Below are positions 26,035-33,588 of a stretch of DNA of 64,000 bases, piece after piece. This DNA is from Ruegeria_C sp041537905 (lineage in GTDB: Bacteria > Pseudomonadota > Alphaproteobacteria > Rhodobacterales > Rhodobacteraceae), in NCBI RefSeq assembly GCF_041537905.1, contig NZ_JBGRUO010000006.1, forward strand, positions 168,415-232,414, written 5' to 3'. The translations under genes and the position numbers were made by a program. The notes beneath the pieces are model-generated. The model made no database searches. It was not told where the DNA came from and was given only the letters and a program-made list of their open reading frames with translations. Positions within the stretch are counted from its first letter, which is position 1, and the number at the start of each line of letters is the position of its first letter.

Positions 26035-27023
26035 CCATGGTCGCTCAAGCCAACATTTCCGAGAAACGGTCACTTATGCGGCGCGTCCTGCAGGCATTCG
26101 TCGACATCCGTGAGCTGACGCTGATCGTTTTGATCGCCGCGATCATCATCGTGATGGCCAACGTCAATCCCTATTTCTTCAGCTTCTCGAACTTTCGGGC
26201 CGTGGCCGTGGGCATGGCACCGACAGCAATCATTGTCATCGGCATGGCGATCCTGCTGGCATCAGGCGGGTTCGATCTTTCGGTTGGATCAGTCATGGCG
26301 CTGTCTTCCACGGTTGTTGCAATGTTGCTGCTGACCGGCATGCCGATCCCGCTTGCGGTGATCTGCGGCCTGATCCTTGGCTGCGTCGTCGGGGTTGTAA
26401 ACGGTTTGCTCGTCACGGGACTCGGGATCAACCCATTGATCGCCACACTTGGGACAATGTCGATCGCGCGCGGCATCGCGTTAGTTCTGACTGAGGGTTT
26501 CTCAGTCTCCAGTCTGCCTGCGTCATTCAGCTGGATTGGCAAGACCGACATTGGCGGCTTTCCTGTGATCGTGTTGCTGACCCTCGTTTTGGTGATCCTT
26601 TTTGACCTGGCAGTGCGCCACACCCGGTTTTTCAGGCAGGTCTACTTCATCGGTGCAAATGAAAAAGCCGCCATGCTTTCAGGCATCCACGTAACACGCG
26701 TTCGCATCATTCTTTATGCGCTCACGGGCATTTTGGCGGCCTTGGCCGGCGTGCTGCTGGCCTCGCGATTGATGAGCGGCACGCCGACAGCAGGCAATGG
26801 AATCGAACTGCAGGTGCTGGCTGCGGCCGTTATTGGTGGTGCGTCGCTGCGCGGGGGCGAAGGCACAATTCTCGGCGCATTCCTTGGCGTCGTGTTCGTC
26901 GCCTTGATCAACAATACGATGACCATGCAAGCCGTTTCGATCTACTGGCAAATGATTGTCATCGGTGGCGTGCTCGTCTCAGCCGTCGCATTGGACATGC
27001 TGATCCGCAGCAAACGGGGCTGA
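26031..27023 (+). CDS. Ribose-type sugar ABC transporter permease (RbsC family), second copy
   Basis: The 330-residue permease has about ten helices and RbsC segments 'ILLASGGFDLSVGSVMALSS', 'GVVNGLLVTGLGINPLIATLGTMS' and 'AAAVIGGASLRGGEGTILGAFLG'. It begins at a GTG overlapping the ATPase stop. Order ATPase-permease-binding protein differs from the minus operon (binding protein first), so the two importers are not a simple duplication. Confidence 0.92.
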   Translation: MTMVAQANISEKRSLMRRVLQAFVDIRELTLIVLIAAIIIVMANVNPYFFSFSNFRAVAVGMAPTAIIVIGMAILLASGGFDLSVGSVMALSSTVVAMLLLTGMPIPLAVICGLILGCVVGVVNGLLVTGLGINPLIATLGTMSIARGIALVLTEGFSVSSLPASFSWIGKTDIGGFPVIVLLTLVLVILFDLAVRHTRFFRQVYFIGANEKAAMLSGIHVTRVRIILYALTGILAALAGVLLASRLMSGTPTAGNGIELQVLAAAVIGGASLRGGEGTILGAFLGVVFVALINNTMTMQAVSIYWQMIVIGGVLVSAVALDMLIRSKRG

Positions 27024-27074
27024 CCCCAATCAATAAAAACCAACAACAACCAATCATCCAAAAGGGAGATCACG

Positions 27075-28070
27075 ATGACTGAGATGACTGTAAATCGGCG
27101 CAGGCTGCTGACTGCGGGCACTACCGCAGGATTGGCCGCCGCCTTCGGACTACCAATCCTGTCGAAGGAAGCCATGGCACAGGCGGCTGGTAAGGAATAT
27201 GTTTTTCTCTCCATCGTAACTCAGGTGCCGTTCTGGGTGGATTACCGCAACGCGATGGAGGACCTCGAAGAACTGATGGGTATCAAGGCCACGTTCACCG
27301 GTCCGCTGGATTTCGACACAGCAGCACAGGCGCGTCAGCTTGATGAACTGATCGCCCGCCGCCCCGCTGGCATCCTGATCTTCCCCGGCGATCCCGCGAC
27401 CTTAGCGCCCGGCGTGGAGCGCGCAGTCGAAGCCGGCATCCCCATCACTTGTTGTATTGGTGACATCCCCGACAGCCCCCGATCCACTTTCCTGGGCATC
27501 AACGGCGTTCAGGCCGGGCGGGTCGGTGGCGAGATGCTGGCCGAAGCGATTGGTGGAAAGGGAAAAGTCATCCTTGGTACATTCCCAGCGCCGTCGACCC
27601 TGGAGCGTGTAGAAGGGTACAAACAGATCTTTGCAGAGAAATATCCTGACATTGAGGTGGTTGACGTCGTCAACGACAAAGCCGACCCGTCATACGCTCC
27701 GACGGCCTATCTTCAGGCTATCCAGGCCAACCCTGACATTGTTGGCATTGGTGGTACGGACGGCGACAGCGGCAAAGGCGCAGCCATCGCAGTGACCGAA
27801 GCAGATCGCAAGGACATCAAGATCGTCGCGATGGACCGCAACGATGACATGCTGCCCTATATCGAAGACGGTACGATCCACGGTGCGGTGGCTCAGAAAT
27901 CCTACCTCGAGATCTTCCTCGCCTTCCACATGATGCACTGGCAGAACACGGACGCACTGAAGGTCTTGCCGGATTGGAAGGCCGCCGGGATCAATCCACT
28001 GCCGGAACGCGTCGAAACTGGGGTGATGCCGATAACGGCGCAAAACGTCGCCCAATTCAAGCACGTCTAA
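27075..28070 (+). CDS. Sugar-binding periplasmic protein with a twin-arginine signal
   Basis: The 331-residue Peripla_BP_4 protein begins with 'NRRRLLTAGTTAGLAAAFGL', a Tat-like leader ending AMA-QA, so it may be exported folded. Ligand-domain features: 'LDFDTAAQARQLDELIARRPAGILIFPGDP', 'AGIPITCCIGDIP', 'GIGGTDGDSGKGAAIA'. It follows the permease by 51 bases and is followed by a strong hairpin. It supplies the second ribose-type importer. Confidence 0.9.
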   Translation: MTEMTVNRRRLLTAGTTAGLAAAFGLPILSKEAMAQAAGKEYVFLSIVTQVPFWVDYRNAMEDLEELMGIKATFTGPLDFDTAAQARQLDELIARRPAGILIFPGDPATLAPGVERAVEAGIPITCCIGDIPDSPRSTFLGINGVQAGRVGGEMLAEAIGGKGKVILGTFPAPSTLERVEGYKQIFAEKYPDIEVVDVVNDKADPSYAPTAYLQAIQANPDIVGIGGTDGDSGKGAAIAVTEADRKDIKIVAMDRNDDMLPYIEDGTIHGAVAQKSYLEIFLAFHMMHWQNTDALKVLPDWKAAGINPLPERVETGVMPITAQNVAQFKHV

Positions 28071-28077
28071 ACGTTTT

Positions 28078-28102
28078 CCCGGCGCAGAAGTTTTGCGCCG
28101 GG
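28078..28102 (+). other. Strong stem-loop after the Tat-type binding-protein gene
   Basis: CCCGGCGCA and TGCGCCGGG form a perfect 9-bp stem with loop GAAGTTT, eight bases past the stop codon. No T-tract follows. It probably protects the binding-protein mRNA or attenuates the two enzyme genes behind it. Confidence 0.65.
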
Positions 28103-28122
28103 TCACCGCTCGGGAACCCCTC

Positions 28123-29013
28123 ATGTCTGATCGATGGTCCGTTCTGCAGTTAACAAGAGGCGAATTGGAGCTTGTTATCCTGCCTGGAATTGGTGGCCGT
28201 TTGTGGGGTGTTACTTTCCAAGAGCGATCGCTGCTTTTTCAGAATCCGGACTTGGTACACTTGCCGGTTGATGAAATTGATCTGGCCGACTTGCCAACAC
28301 GCTCCCCGCAGTTTGGTTTCCCCCTCTGGGGCGGAGAAAAAACCTGGATTGCGCCCGATAGGGCCTGGAAGGATAGTGCCCCGTATACGGCACTCGACAG
28401 TGACCCTTTTCTGGTCACCTCACGAGATGAGGATCATGTCGAATTGACAAGCCAGATCTGTCCTGTCTCGCACCTGTCCGTGGCGCGGCGCATCACCCTG
28501 AAGTCAGCCGCTGCGTGGAGCATTGAGCATAGTGTGACCAATCACGGTCACGTTTCCAGGGCAACAGGCATTTGGTCCGTCATGATGATCAATACGCCCG
28601 CCACGATCGGGATTATGATGGGCGATCCCAAAATCTATCCCGTTTTCGGGCACTCCGGATCAATGGTTGAACTGGCGGAAAACTGCGTCATTGCAGATTG
28701 CGCCAAACAGCAAGAATTCAAGGTTGGACTTCCTAACCCAGATGGGGAAACGCTTATCAAGGTCGGCAAAGCTGGCCCCTGGATACTCTGTTCAACACAC
28801 CCGCCAGCACCGAGCGACAGCTTTATGCATCAGTATCCCGTCGAGGTATTCAATTCGGGCGACTATTCCTACTGTGAGGCCGAATGGCACTCGCCAAAAT
28901 CTGATTTAGCGCGGGATGAGACGCTCAGGTTTCGTCAGGACTTTGAAATTTGGCCAAACAGCAATCCACCAATTCTTGGCTCGAATAGGGAGTTACTATC
29001 ATGCATGTCCTGA
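28123..29013 (+). CDS. Galactose-mutarotase-like (DUF4380-type) protein
   Basis: This 296-residue beta-rich protein is assigned from ATG 28123; an in-frame TTG at 28093 falls inside the hairpin and is less likely. 'LELVILPGIGGRLWGVTFQERSLLFQNP' resembles the N-terminus of the aldose-1-epimerase superfamily, and 'FGFPLWGGEKTWIAP' is DUF4380-like. Catalytic assignment is uncertain. As neighbour of an importer and a uronate-dehydrogenase-like protein it may interconvert sugar anomers. The ribosome site (GGGAA) is weak. Confidence 0.65.
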   Translation: MSDRWSVLQLTRGELELVILPGIGGRLWGVTFQERSLLFQNPDLVHLPVDEIDLADLPTRSPQFGFPLWGGEKTWIAPDRAWKDSAPYTALDSDPFLVTSRDEDHVELTSQICPVSHLSVARRITLKSAAAWSIEHSVTNHGHVSRATGIWSVMMINTPATIGIMMGDPKIYPVFGHSGSMVELAENCVIADCAKQQEFKVGLPNPDGETLIKVGKAGPWILCSTHPPAPSDSFMHQYPVEVFNSGDYSYCEAEWHSPKSDLARDETLRFRQDFEIWPNSNPPILGSNRELLSCMS

Positions 29014-29810
29014 TTACAGGTGCAGGTGGGCATCTGGGTCGAAAACTCTTCGATGTGTTGGAGGCGGATCCTGACTACAAAGTGTCAGGGATCGACATTC
29101 GCCCGGTTGATCACCCGGATATTCATATCGCGGATCTGTCTGGTGACCTAATCTGGATCAGACTTCTGGAAGGCGTGGATGTGATCGTCCATCTGGCCGG
29201 AGACCGTGAGCCTGCCGCAAGCTGGTCATCAGCGATCAAACACAACATGGACGCGACGCTGTCACTCTACCATCATGCAGTGGCGATGGGCGTCAAACGT
29301 GTGGTTCTCGCCAGTTCGAACTGGGTCCACGGGGATAAGCGTTTCACCGCTGATGCATTGAACAGCGACACGCCTCCGGGGCCGGTGAACGCCTACGGCA
29401 TGTCAAAGCTGTTTTGCGAACGGACCGGCGCTTACTTTGCGCAGCATCACGGGCTTTCGGTCATCTGCCTGCGCATCGGCTGGACCCAATGGACCCATGA
29501 CAACAAACCTGGACCGCATATGGCGATGGGCCGTTGGGGACAGGAGATGTGGCTGAGCGATCGGGATTTTCTGAACGGCATGCGTGCAGCGATAGACGCC
29601 AAGGACGTCGCGTTTGCGGCTTTAAATCTTATGTCAGACAACCCCGGCATGCGTTGGGATATCGCCGAAACAAAACGGAAAATCGGGTACGATCCGCAAG
29701 ATGGAAGCCCCGCGAAAATGACATCCGCCATCGCAATGAGAACCTCAATCAAAAGGCTTTTCTCATTTCGCATCGCTGAGTTTTTTGAGAAGCGGCTTCC
29801 GCACTGGTGA
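29001..29810 (+). CDS. NAD-dependent epimerase/uronate-dehydrogenase-like protein
   Basis: The 269-residue extended SDR has 'LITGAGGHLGRKLFDVL' (G-x-x-G-x-x-G, NAD), 'VIVHLAGDREPAASW', 'VVLASSNWVHGDKR' and Y-x-x-x-K in 'NAYGMSKLFCE'. The pattern and length match NAD-dependent uronate dehydrogenases, which oxidise galacturonate/glucuronate to the lactone, but sugar epimerases share the fold. It overlaps the mutarotase-like gene by 13 bases. Its TGA overlaps a GTG that begins a further, truncated frame. Confidence 0.8.
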   Translation: MHVLITGAGGHLGRKLFDVLEADPDYKVSGIDIRPVDHPDIHIADLSGDLIWIRLLEGVDVIVHLAGDREPAASWSSAIKHNMDATLSLYHHAVAMGVKRVVLASSNWVHGDKRFTADALNSDTPPGPVNAYGMSKLFCERTGAYFAQHHGLSVICLRIGWTQWTHDNKPGPHMAMGRWGQEMWLSDRDFLNGMRAAIDAKDVAFAALNLMSDNPGMRWDIAETKRKIGYDPQDGSPAKMTSAIAMRTSIKRLFSFRIAEFFEKRLPHW

Positions 29811-29904
29811 AAGCCCTGGTTGCTCCAGTAGACGGGCCCAGTATGTTGATGAAATCCGAGGGCGCTCGCAGACCGAAAATGCGCGCAGCCGGCCAAGGCT
29901 CCGA
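29807..29904 (+). pseudogene. Start of an unidentified gene cut off by an IS
   Basis: A GTG at 29807 overlaps the epimerase stop (GTGA), the usual coupling arrangement in these operons. It opens a frame beginning MKALVAPVDGPSMLMKSEG and running about 33 codons to the IS5 left end at 29905, then 15 more codons inside the IS to a TAA at 29948. I do not recognise the family. It may be the N-terminus of the next pathway gene lost by transposition, or chance coding. Confidence 0.35.
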
Positions 29905-30142
29905 ACGGCGTTGTTGCAGAACTCTTTGTGCGAGGGATTCACAGCGTTAAGCCTCATGGTTAAACGGGGCGAATGAGTAAGCCATCATCCGCCCGATACC
30001 GCGTCACGAACTGGTCTGACTACAATGCTGCGCTCAAGAAGCGCGGCTCACTTCTTGTCCGGCTGGACAAGGACATGACCTGGCTCGCAGCGCATAAGGG
30101 TCGGCCTGGTCGCCCGCCGATCTTTTCGAATGCGGCGATCCA

Positions 30143-30386
30143 ATGCTTGCGGGCTTGCCACTCGCCATCGCCGAGAAACTTGATCCCAGTGCTGTCGATA
30201 AGCAGGTTGAGCGGGCCGTCGGCGCGGCGCTACGGGATTTGAACGGCTAAGGTCTTCTGTCGACGGCTAAGGGTGGAGTAATCGGGAACAGGCCAGTCCA
30301 GCCCGGCCATGCGCAAAAGGCTGGCGACCATCCCTGCTGTCTGTCTCAGTGGCAGCTTGAACAGCACCTTGATCGACAGGCAGAAT
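30143..30386 (-). other. 244-bp inverted block inside the IS5 transposase
   Basis: Cutting at CCA|ATGC (30142/30143) and GAAT|GGCG (30386/30387) and flipping the block restores a continuous IS5 reading frame on both sides, matching the intact order seen in copy 2. The breakpoints are therefore defined to a few bases. The outer flanks offer only CCA/TGG as inverted homology. Confidence 0.8.
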
Positions 30387-30764
30387 GGCGTTCGGGGTTG
30401 CCGCCAGTGGCGCAAGGTGCATCTGGCCATGGATACGGCAACCTCTGACACCCGCGCCGTAGAACTCACCCCAAGCCGAGATGGCGACAGTCCGGTACTG
30501 CCAGAGTTGCTCAATCAGATCTCCGAGGACGAGGAGATCGGCACTGTGACAGCGGACGGCGCTTACGACACGCGCCGCTGCTACACGGCCATCATTGAGC
30601 GTGACGCCGCCCCGATCATTCCGATCCGAAAGAACGGTCGACCGTGGACGGAAGACTGCTCGGCCGCTCGGGTCAGGAACGAAACACTGCGCGCTACCCG
30701 GCACTACGGTCGGGCGTTCTGGAAGCGCTGGACAGGGTACCACGCTCAGAGCCGGATCGAGGCG

Positions 30765-30805
30765 ACCCTCTCATGGTTTGCAAGCAAACCACTGCCGGGC
30801 AGTGG
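30765..30805. repeat. Mini-palindrome insert E1 in IS5 copy 1
   Basis: The extra 41 bases lie between codons that are adjacent (bar one Lys codon) in the family pattern 'RIEAKMRCLK'. The insert begins CCCTCTC after one base, has the hairpin core TGGTTTGC-AA-GCAAACCA, and ends CTGCCGGGCAGTGG. The ends match insert E2 in copy 2; the core differs in sequence but keeps its palindromy. It shifts the transposase frame. Confidence 0.75.
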
Positions 30806-31014
30806 ATGCGGTGCCTCAAGGCAATCGGCGAACGCATAGCAGCAAGAGACCCCGACCGACAAACCGCAGAATTCCACATCCGCGTCGCTCTCATGAACCG
30901 TTTCAATGCTCTCGGCACCGCCGAAATCACTCGTGCGGCATGACATCAACGGGGAAAAGGGCCGTCACGCCTTACCCGTGAGTTACGCAACAGCGCCCAC
31001 GCGGGTTTCCGAAC

Positions 31015-31710
31015 TTATTCAAAATACTCCGGATGGCGTTCGTGAATAAACGCAATGGTGTCATCGAGGCGGGACAAGTGTTTTCTAACTGCGGTCTGCG
31101 CTTTTGACAGATTCCGCGAAGCGAGCCCGTTTGCGATTTCATAATGGTCTTCTAAAATGGAATTTGCTTCGCGGTCTTTCCCAAGGCCAAGCATGCAGAG
31201 ACGATCTACTTTTTGCTTGCATTCCAGCATTACTTCGAATGCTAGTGGATTGCCGCCCAGAACATAGATTAGTTTGTGAAAATCATAATCAAGCGCATGG
31301 AAGGCGGGTAGATCCCCTTTGGCCAGAGCGTTCTCCTGGAGGGTCAGATTTTCACTAAGCTTCGCATCTCTCTCTGCGTCCCAGGTTTCGATCGCCCCAT
31401 GAATAACTTCAAGTTCGACGGCCCTGCGCACCAAACGAGCAAGCTCTAATCGATCCATTGAAAACCCGCGCACCTCGGTTGCTTTTTGTGGCCGAATGAG
31501 CAGCAAATCCTCATTGCCTAGCTTGGTAAAGGCGTTGCGCACAGGTTGGCGAGAGACGCCAAATCGGCGTGCGACTTCGGTCTCGGACAGTTTTGTACCG
31601 GGAAGAATCTCGAGCGAAACGATCTGATCGTGTAGAGTATCGTAGACGACATCTGTGGTTGTTCGGGTTCTAATTCCGTCCACGATTTTTTCTTGCACTC
31701 TCTGATTCAT
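31015..31710 (-). CDS. GntR-family (FCD) regulator of the uronate TRAP operon
   Basis: The 231-residue regulator has a winged helix (about residues 15-85: 'VARRFGVSRQPVRNAFTKLGNEDLLLI', split here by family variation) and an FCD domain ('HALDYDFHKLIYVLGGNPLAF', 'EDHYEIA'). The Asn in 'PVRNAF' replaces the Glu of the usual 'VREAL' motif. It is divergent from the TRAP/KdgF operon and should regulate it in response to a uronate-pathway intermediate. Confidence 0.88.
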   Translation of the reverse strand: MNQRVQEKIVDGIRTRTTTDVVYDTLHDQIVSLEILPGTKLSETEVARRFGVSRQPVRNAFTKLGNEDLLLIRPQKATEVRGFSMDRLELARLVRRAVELEVIHGAIETWDAERDAKLSENLTLQENALAKGDLPAFHALDYDFHKLIYVLGGNPLAFEVMLECKQKVDRLCMLGLGKDREANSILEDHYEIANGLASRNLSKAQTAVRKHLSRLDDTIAFIHERHPEYFE

Positions 31711-32003
31711 AGTTCTACTGCCACGGATTTCGGCTGATTTAAGTAATTGTTATATAGAGGTAAAAACCAGACCGGGGTTCATTTTAAGGTAGGTTTTTTC
31801 CGGTGGCATCAAAGAGCCTCTGATCATCAGAGTCAAGGCCGGTACAAGTTTCAAACGAGTTGTTGACACAACTTGGATACTAGTGTCCTTATGGTGTCAG
31901 CAGTGATTCCGGCTCTGGGAGGAAGCAGGAAGTTTTGCGACTTTCATCCTCCAGACGACACGTTTTGGCCTGTTGCTGCCCAGAAAAAACGGGGAGGAGA
32001 CCC
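31711..32003. promoter_or_regulatory. Divergent control region of the uronate TRAP operon
   Basis: This gap holds an AT-rich stretch near 31741-31795 and a TTGACA hexamer at 31863-31868, with no good -10 at the usual distance. It also has the imperfect palindrome GGATAC-TA-GTGTCC at 31875-31888, a plausible operator for the divergent GntR. The ribosome site GGGAGGAGA lies directly before dctP. No gene is seen. Confidence 0.45.
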
Positions 32004-32975
32004 ATGACTTCTACGAAATCGCTTTTTGCAGCAGTAGCCGTTGCACTGATCGCCTCATCAGCATCGGCCGAAAGCTGGCGCGCTTGGAACATTCACAATG
32101 ACGGCCACCCCAATACGGCGGCGATGGACAAGTTTGCTGAACTTGTAGACACAGCCACGGATGGCGAAGTCACGGTCGATGTGTTCCATGGCGGCGTTCT
32201 TGGCTCGCAACCCGATGCGCTGGAGCAAGTGCGTATTGGAGCCATCGAGGTTGGTAACTTCAACCTTGGCCCGATTGGTCCGATGGTCAAAGAGGCAAAC
32301 CTTGTATCGCTTCCATTCATCTTCAAAAGTGTGCCGCACATGTTCCGCGTTATGGAAGGTGAAGCTGGCGAGGTCGTTGCCGAAGCAATGGGTGAAGCAG
32401 GGGTCCTTCCACTTGCATATTTTGATGCTGGGGCCCGATCGTTCTACAGCCAGAAACCGATCAACTCTCCAGCCGATGTGGAAGGCCTGAAGATCCGAGT
32501 CATGAACAATGATCTCTACACTTCGATGATTTCGGCGATGGGTGGAAATCCGTCTCCCATGGCGTTTTCGGAAGTACAACAGGCGCTGAAAACAGGCGTT
32601 GTTGATGGTGCGGAGAACAACTTCCCGTCGTTCAAAAACGTCGGCCATTTCGAAGTGACATCGCACTACTCCCTATCTGAGCATCTGATCATCCCCGAGT
32701 GCATCTGTGTGAATACAGCCAAGTTCAACGCGCTTAGCCCCGAACTACAAGAAGCTGTACGCAGTGCGGCACAAGAAGCGGCTCTGTACCAGCGCGAACT
32801 GTGGGCTGTTGGGTCTTCGCAAGCGCGCTCTGACGTGGAAGCGGCTGGCATCACAGTCAACGAAATCGCAGACAAGGGCCCGTTCCAGTCCGCGATGGAC
32901 GTTGTCTATGCTGACTACCTTGCTGCAAACCCTGATATGAAAGCATTGGTCGAGATGGCCCAGGCCACCGAGTGA
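32004..32975 (+). CDS. TRAP transporter solute-binding protein (DctP), uronate cluster
   Basis: The 323-residue periplasmic protein starts at ATG 32004, with GGGAGGAGA just upstream and the leader 'TSTKSLFAAVAVALIASSAS' cut near ASA-ES. Family markers: 'EVGNFNLGPIGPMVKEANLVSLPFIF', 'LKIRVMNNDLYTSMISAMGGNPSPM' (carboxylate-binding Arg) and 'FSEVQQALKTGVVDGAENN'. With KdgF, a KduD-like SDR and a kdgK start downstream, unsaturated or ordinary uronates are the likely cargo. Confidence 0.93.
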   Translation: MTSTKSLFAAVAVALIASSASAESWRAWNIHNDGHPNTAAMDKFAELVDTATDGEVTVDVFHGGVLGSQPDALEQVRIGAIEVGNFNLGPIGPMVKEANLVSLPFIFKSVPHMFRVMEGEAGEVVAEAMGEAGVLPLAYFDAGARSFYSQKPINSPADVEGLKIRVMNNDLYTSMISAMGGNPSPMAFSEVQQALKTGVVDGAENNFPSFKNVGHFEVTSHYSLSEHLIIPECICVNTAKFNALSPELQEAVRSAAQEAALYQRELWAVGSSQARSDVEAAGITVNEIADKGPFQSAMDVVYADYLAANPDMKALVEMAQATE

Positions 32976-33001
32976 TCTGCCAAAGCGAACAAAAAAAGCG
33001 C

Positions 33002-33028
33002 GTCCGGTTTCCTTCAACGAAGCCGGGC
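33002..33028 (+). other. Stem-loop between dctP and dctQ, uronate cluster
   Basis: GTCCGGTTTC and GAAGCCGGGC pair over ten positions with two G-U pairs around loop CTTCAAC, 27 bases past the dctP stop. Position and form match the stem at 9795-9825. Confidence 0.5.
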
Positions 33029-33052
33029 TCGTAAAACCAAAAAGGGGGCGGC

Positions 33053-33586
33053 ATGCAAGTTTCAGGCAAGACATCAGAGCTTCTACGGAGGATGGATATC
33101 TTCCTCGATCTGCTCGCCCGCCTTTGTACCTTGTTGGCCGGCGTCGCCATCGTGATTATGACCGCCATCTTCGCGTGGCTGGTCTTTGGCCGGTACGTCC
33201 TGAATGACACGCCCACCTGGGTTGAACAGGTTTCGCTTTTGCTTGTCATGGTCATTGCCTTCTTCGGCGCAGCAGCTGGAGTGCACAACCACACCCATCT
33301 CTCTGTTGTTCTCTTCCGCAGCATGGTGCCACCGAAGGTACGAACGGTCTTTGTCTGCATCACAGATCTGCTGCTCGCCGGATTTGGCGTGATGATGTTC
33401 TGGTATGGGCTTGAATTGACCGAATTCAAATGGGGCACATTGATACCACTTATTCAATGGCCCGAGGGCCTGCGATCCCTGCCTATGACCATAAGCGGAG
33501 CATTGGTCCTTCTGTTTTCCATCGGTCATCTGATCCGCCTGTTTCTGGGCGAGGATGCGCGCCAAGACACCATAGATCAGGGTTAA
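33053..33586 (+). CDS. TRAP transporter small permease (DctQ), uronate cluster
   Basis: The 177-residue, four-helix membrane protein has the DctQ pattern 'VFGRYVLNDTPTWVEQVSLLLVM' after the first helix and 'FFGAAAGVHNHTHLSV' in place of the usual G-x-H motif. GGGGGCGG precedes ATG 33053. It is followed two bases later by the large subunit. Confidence 0.88.
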   Translation: MQVSGKTSELLRRMDIFLDLLARLCTLLAGVAIVIMTAIFAWLVFGRYVLNDTPTWVEQVSLLLVMVIAFFGAAAGVHNHTHLSVVLFRSMVPPKVRTVFVCITDLLLAGFGVMMFWYGLELTEFKWGTLIPLIQWPEGLRSLPMTISGALVLLFSIGHLIRLFLGEDARQDTIDQG

Positions 33587-33588
33587 TC

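Larger units (their letters stand above)
29973..30943 (+). pseudogene. IS5-family transposase remnant (copy 1)
   Basis: The first part reads 'SARYRVTNWSDYNAALKKRG' through 'GRPGRPPIFSNAAIQ'. The middle part is on the opposite strand ('FCLSIKVLFKLPLRQTAGMV', 'DWPVPDYSTLSRRQKTLAVQ', then a TAG stop, then 'DSTGIKFLGDGEWQARKH'). The plus strand resumes with 'QWRKVHLAMDT', 'VTADGAYDTRRCYTAIIE' and 'GRAFWKRWTGYH'. A 41-base insert at 30765-30805 shifts the frame before the final 'MRCLKAIGERIAARDPD' and 'MNRFNALGTAEIT'. Inversion, nonsense and frameshift make it inactive. Confidence 0.88.
29905..30997 (+). mobile_element. IS5-family element, copy 1 (degraded, internally inverted)
   Basis: The left end GGCGTTGTTGCAGAACTC (29905-29922) and the right end 30980-30997, whose complement reads GGCGCTGTTGCGTAACTC, form imperfect terminal inverted repeats. 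Between them lie fragments of an IS5-type DDE transposase in the order N-terminus, an inverted block, and C-terminus. Size is about 1.1 kb. The left flank is a truncated gene; the right flank is the 3' side of a GntR gene. No target duplication could be assigned. Confidence 0.85.

Noticed and set aside
30309..30839. A 176-codon frame in IS5 copy 1 that looks like a complete gene
   Set aside because: It is the central part of the transposase, bounded by the inversion and by insert E1, not an independent gene.
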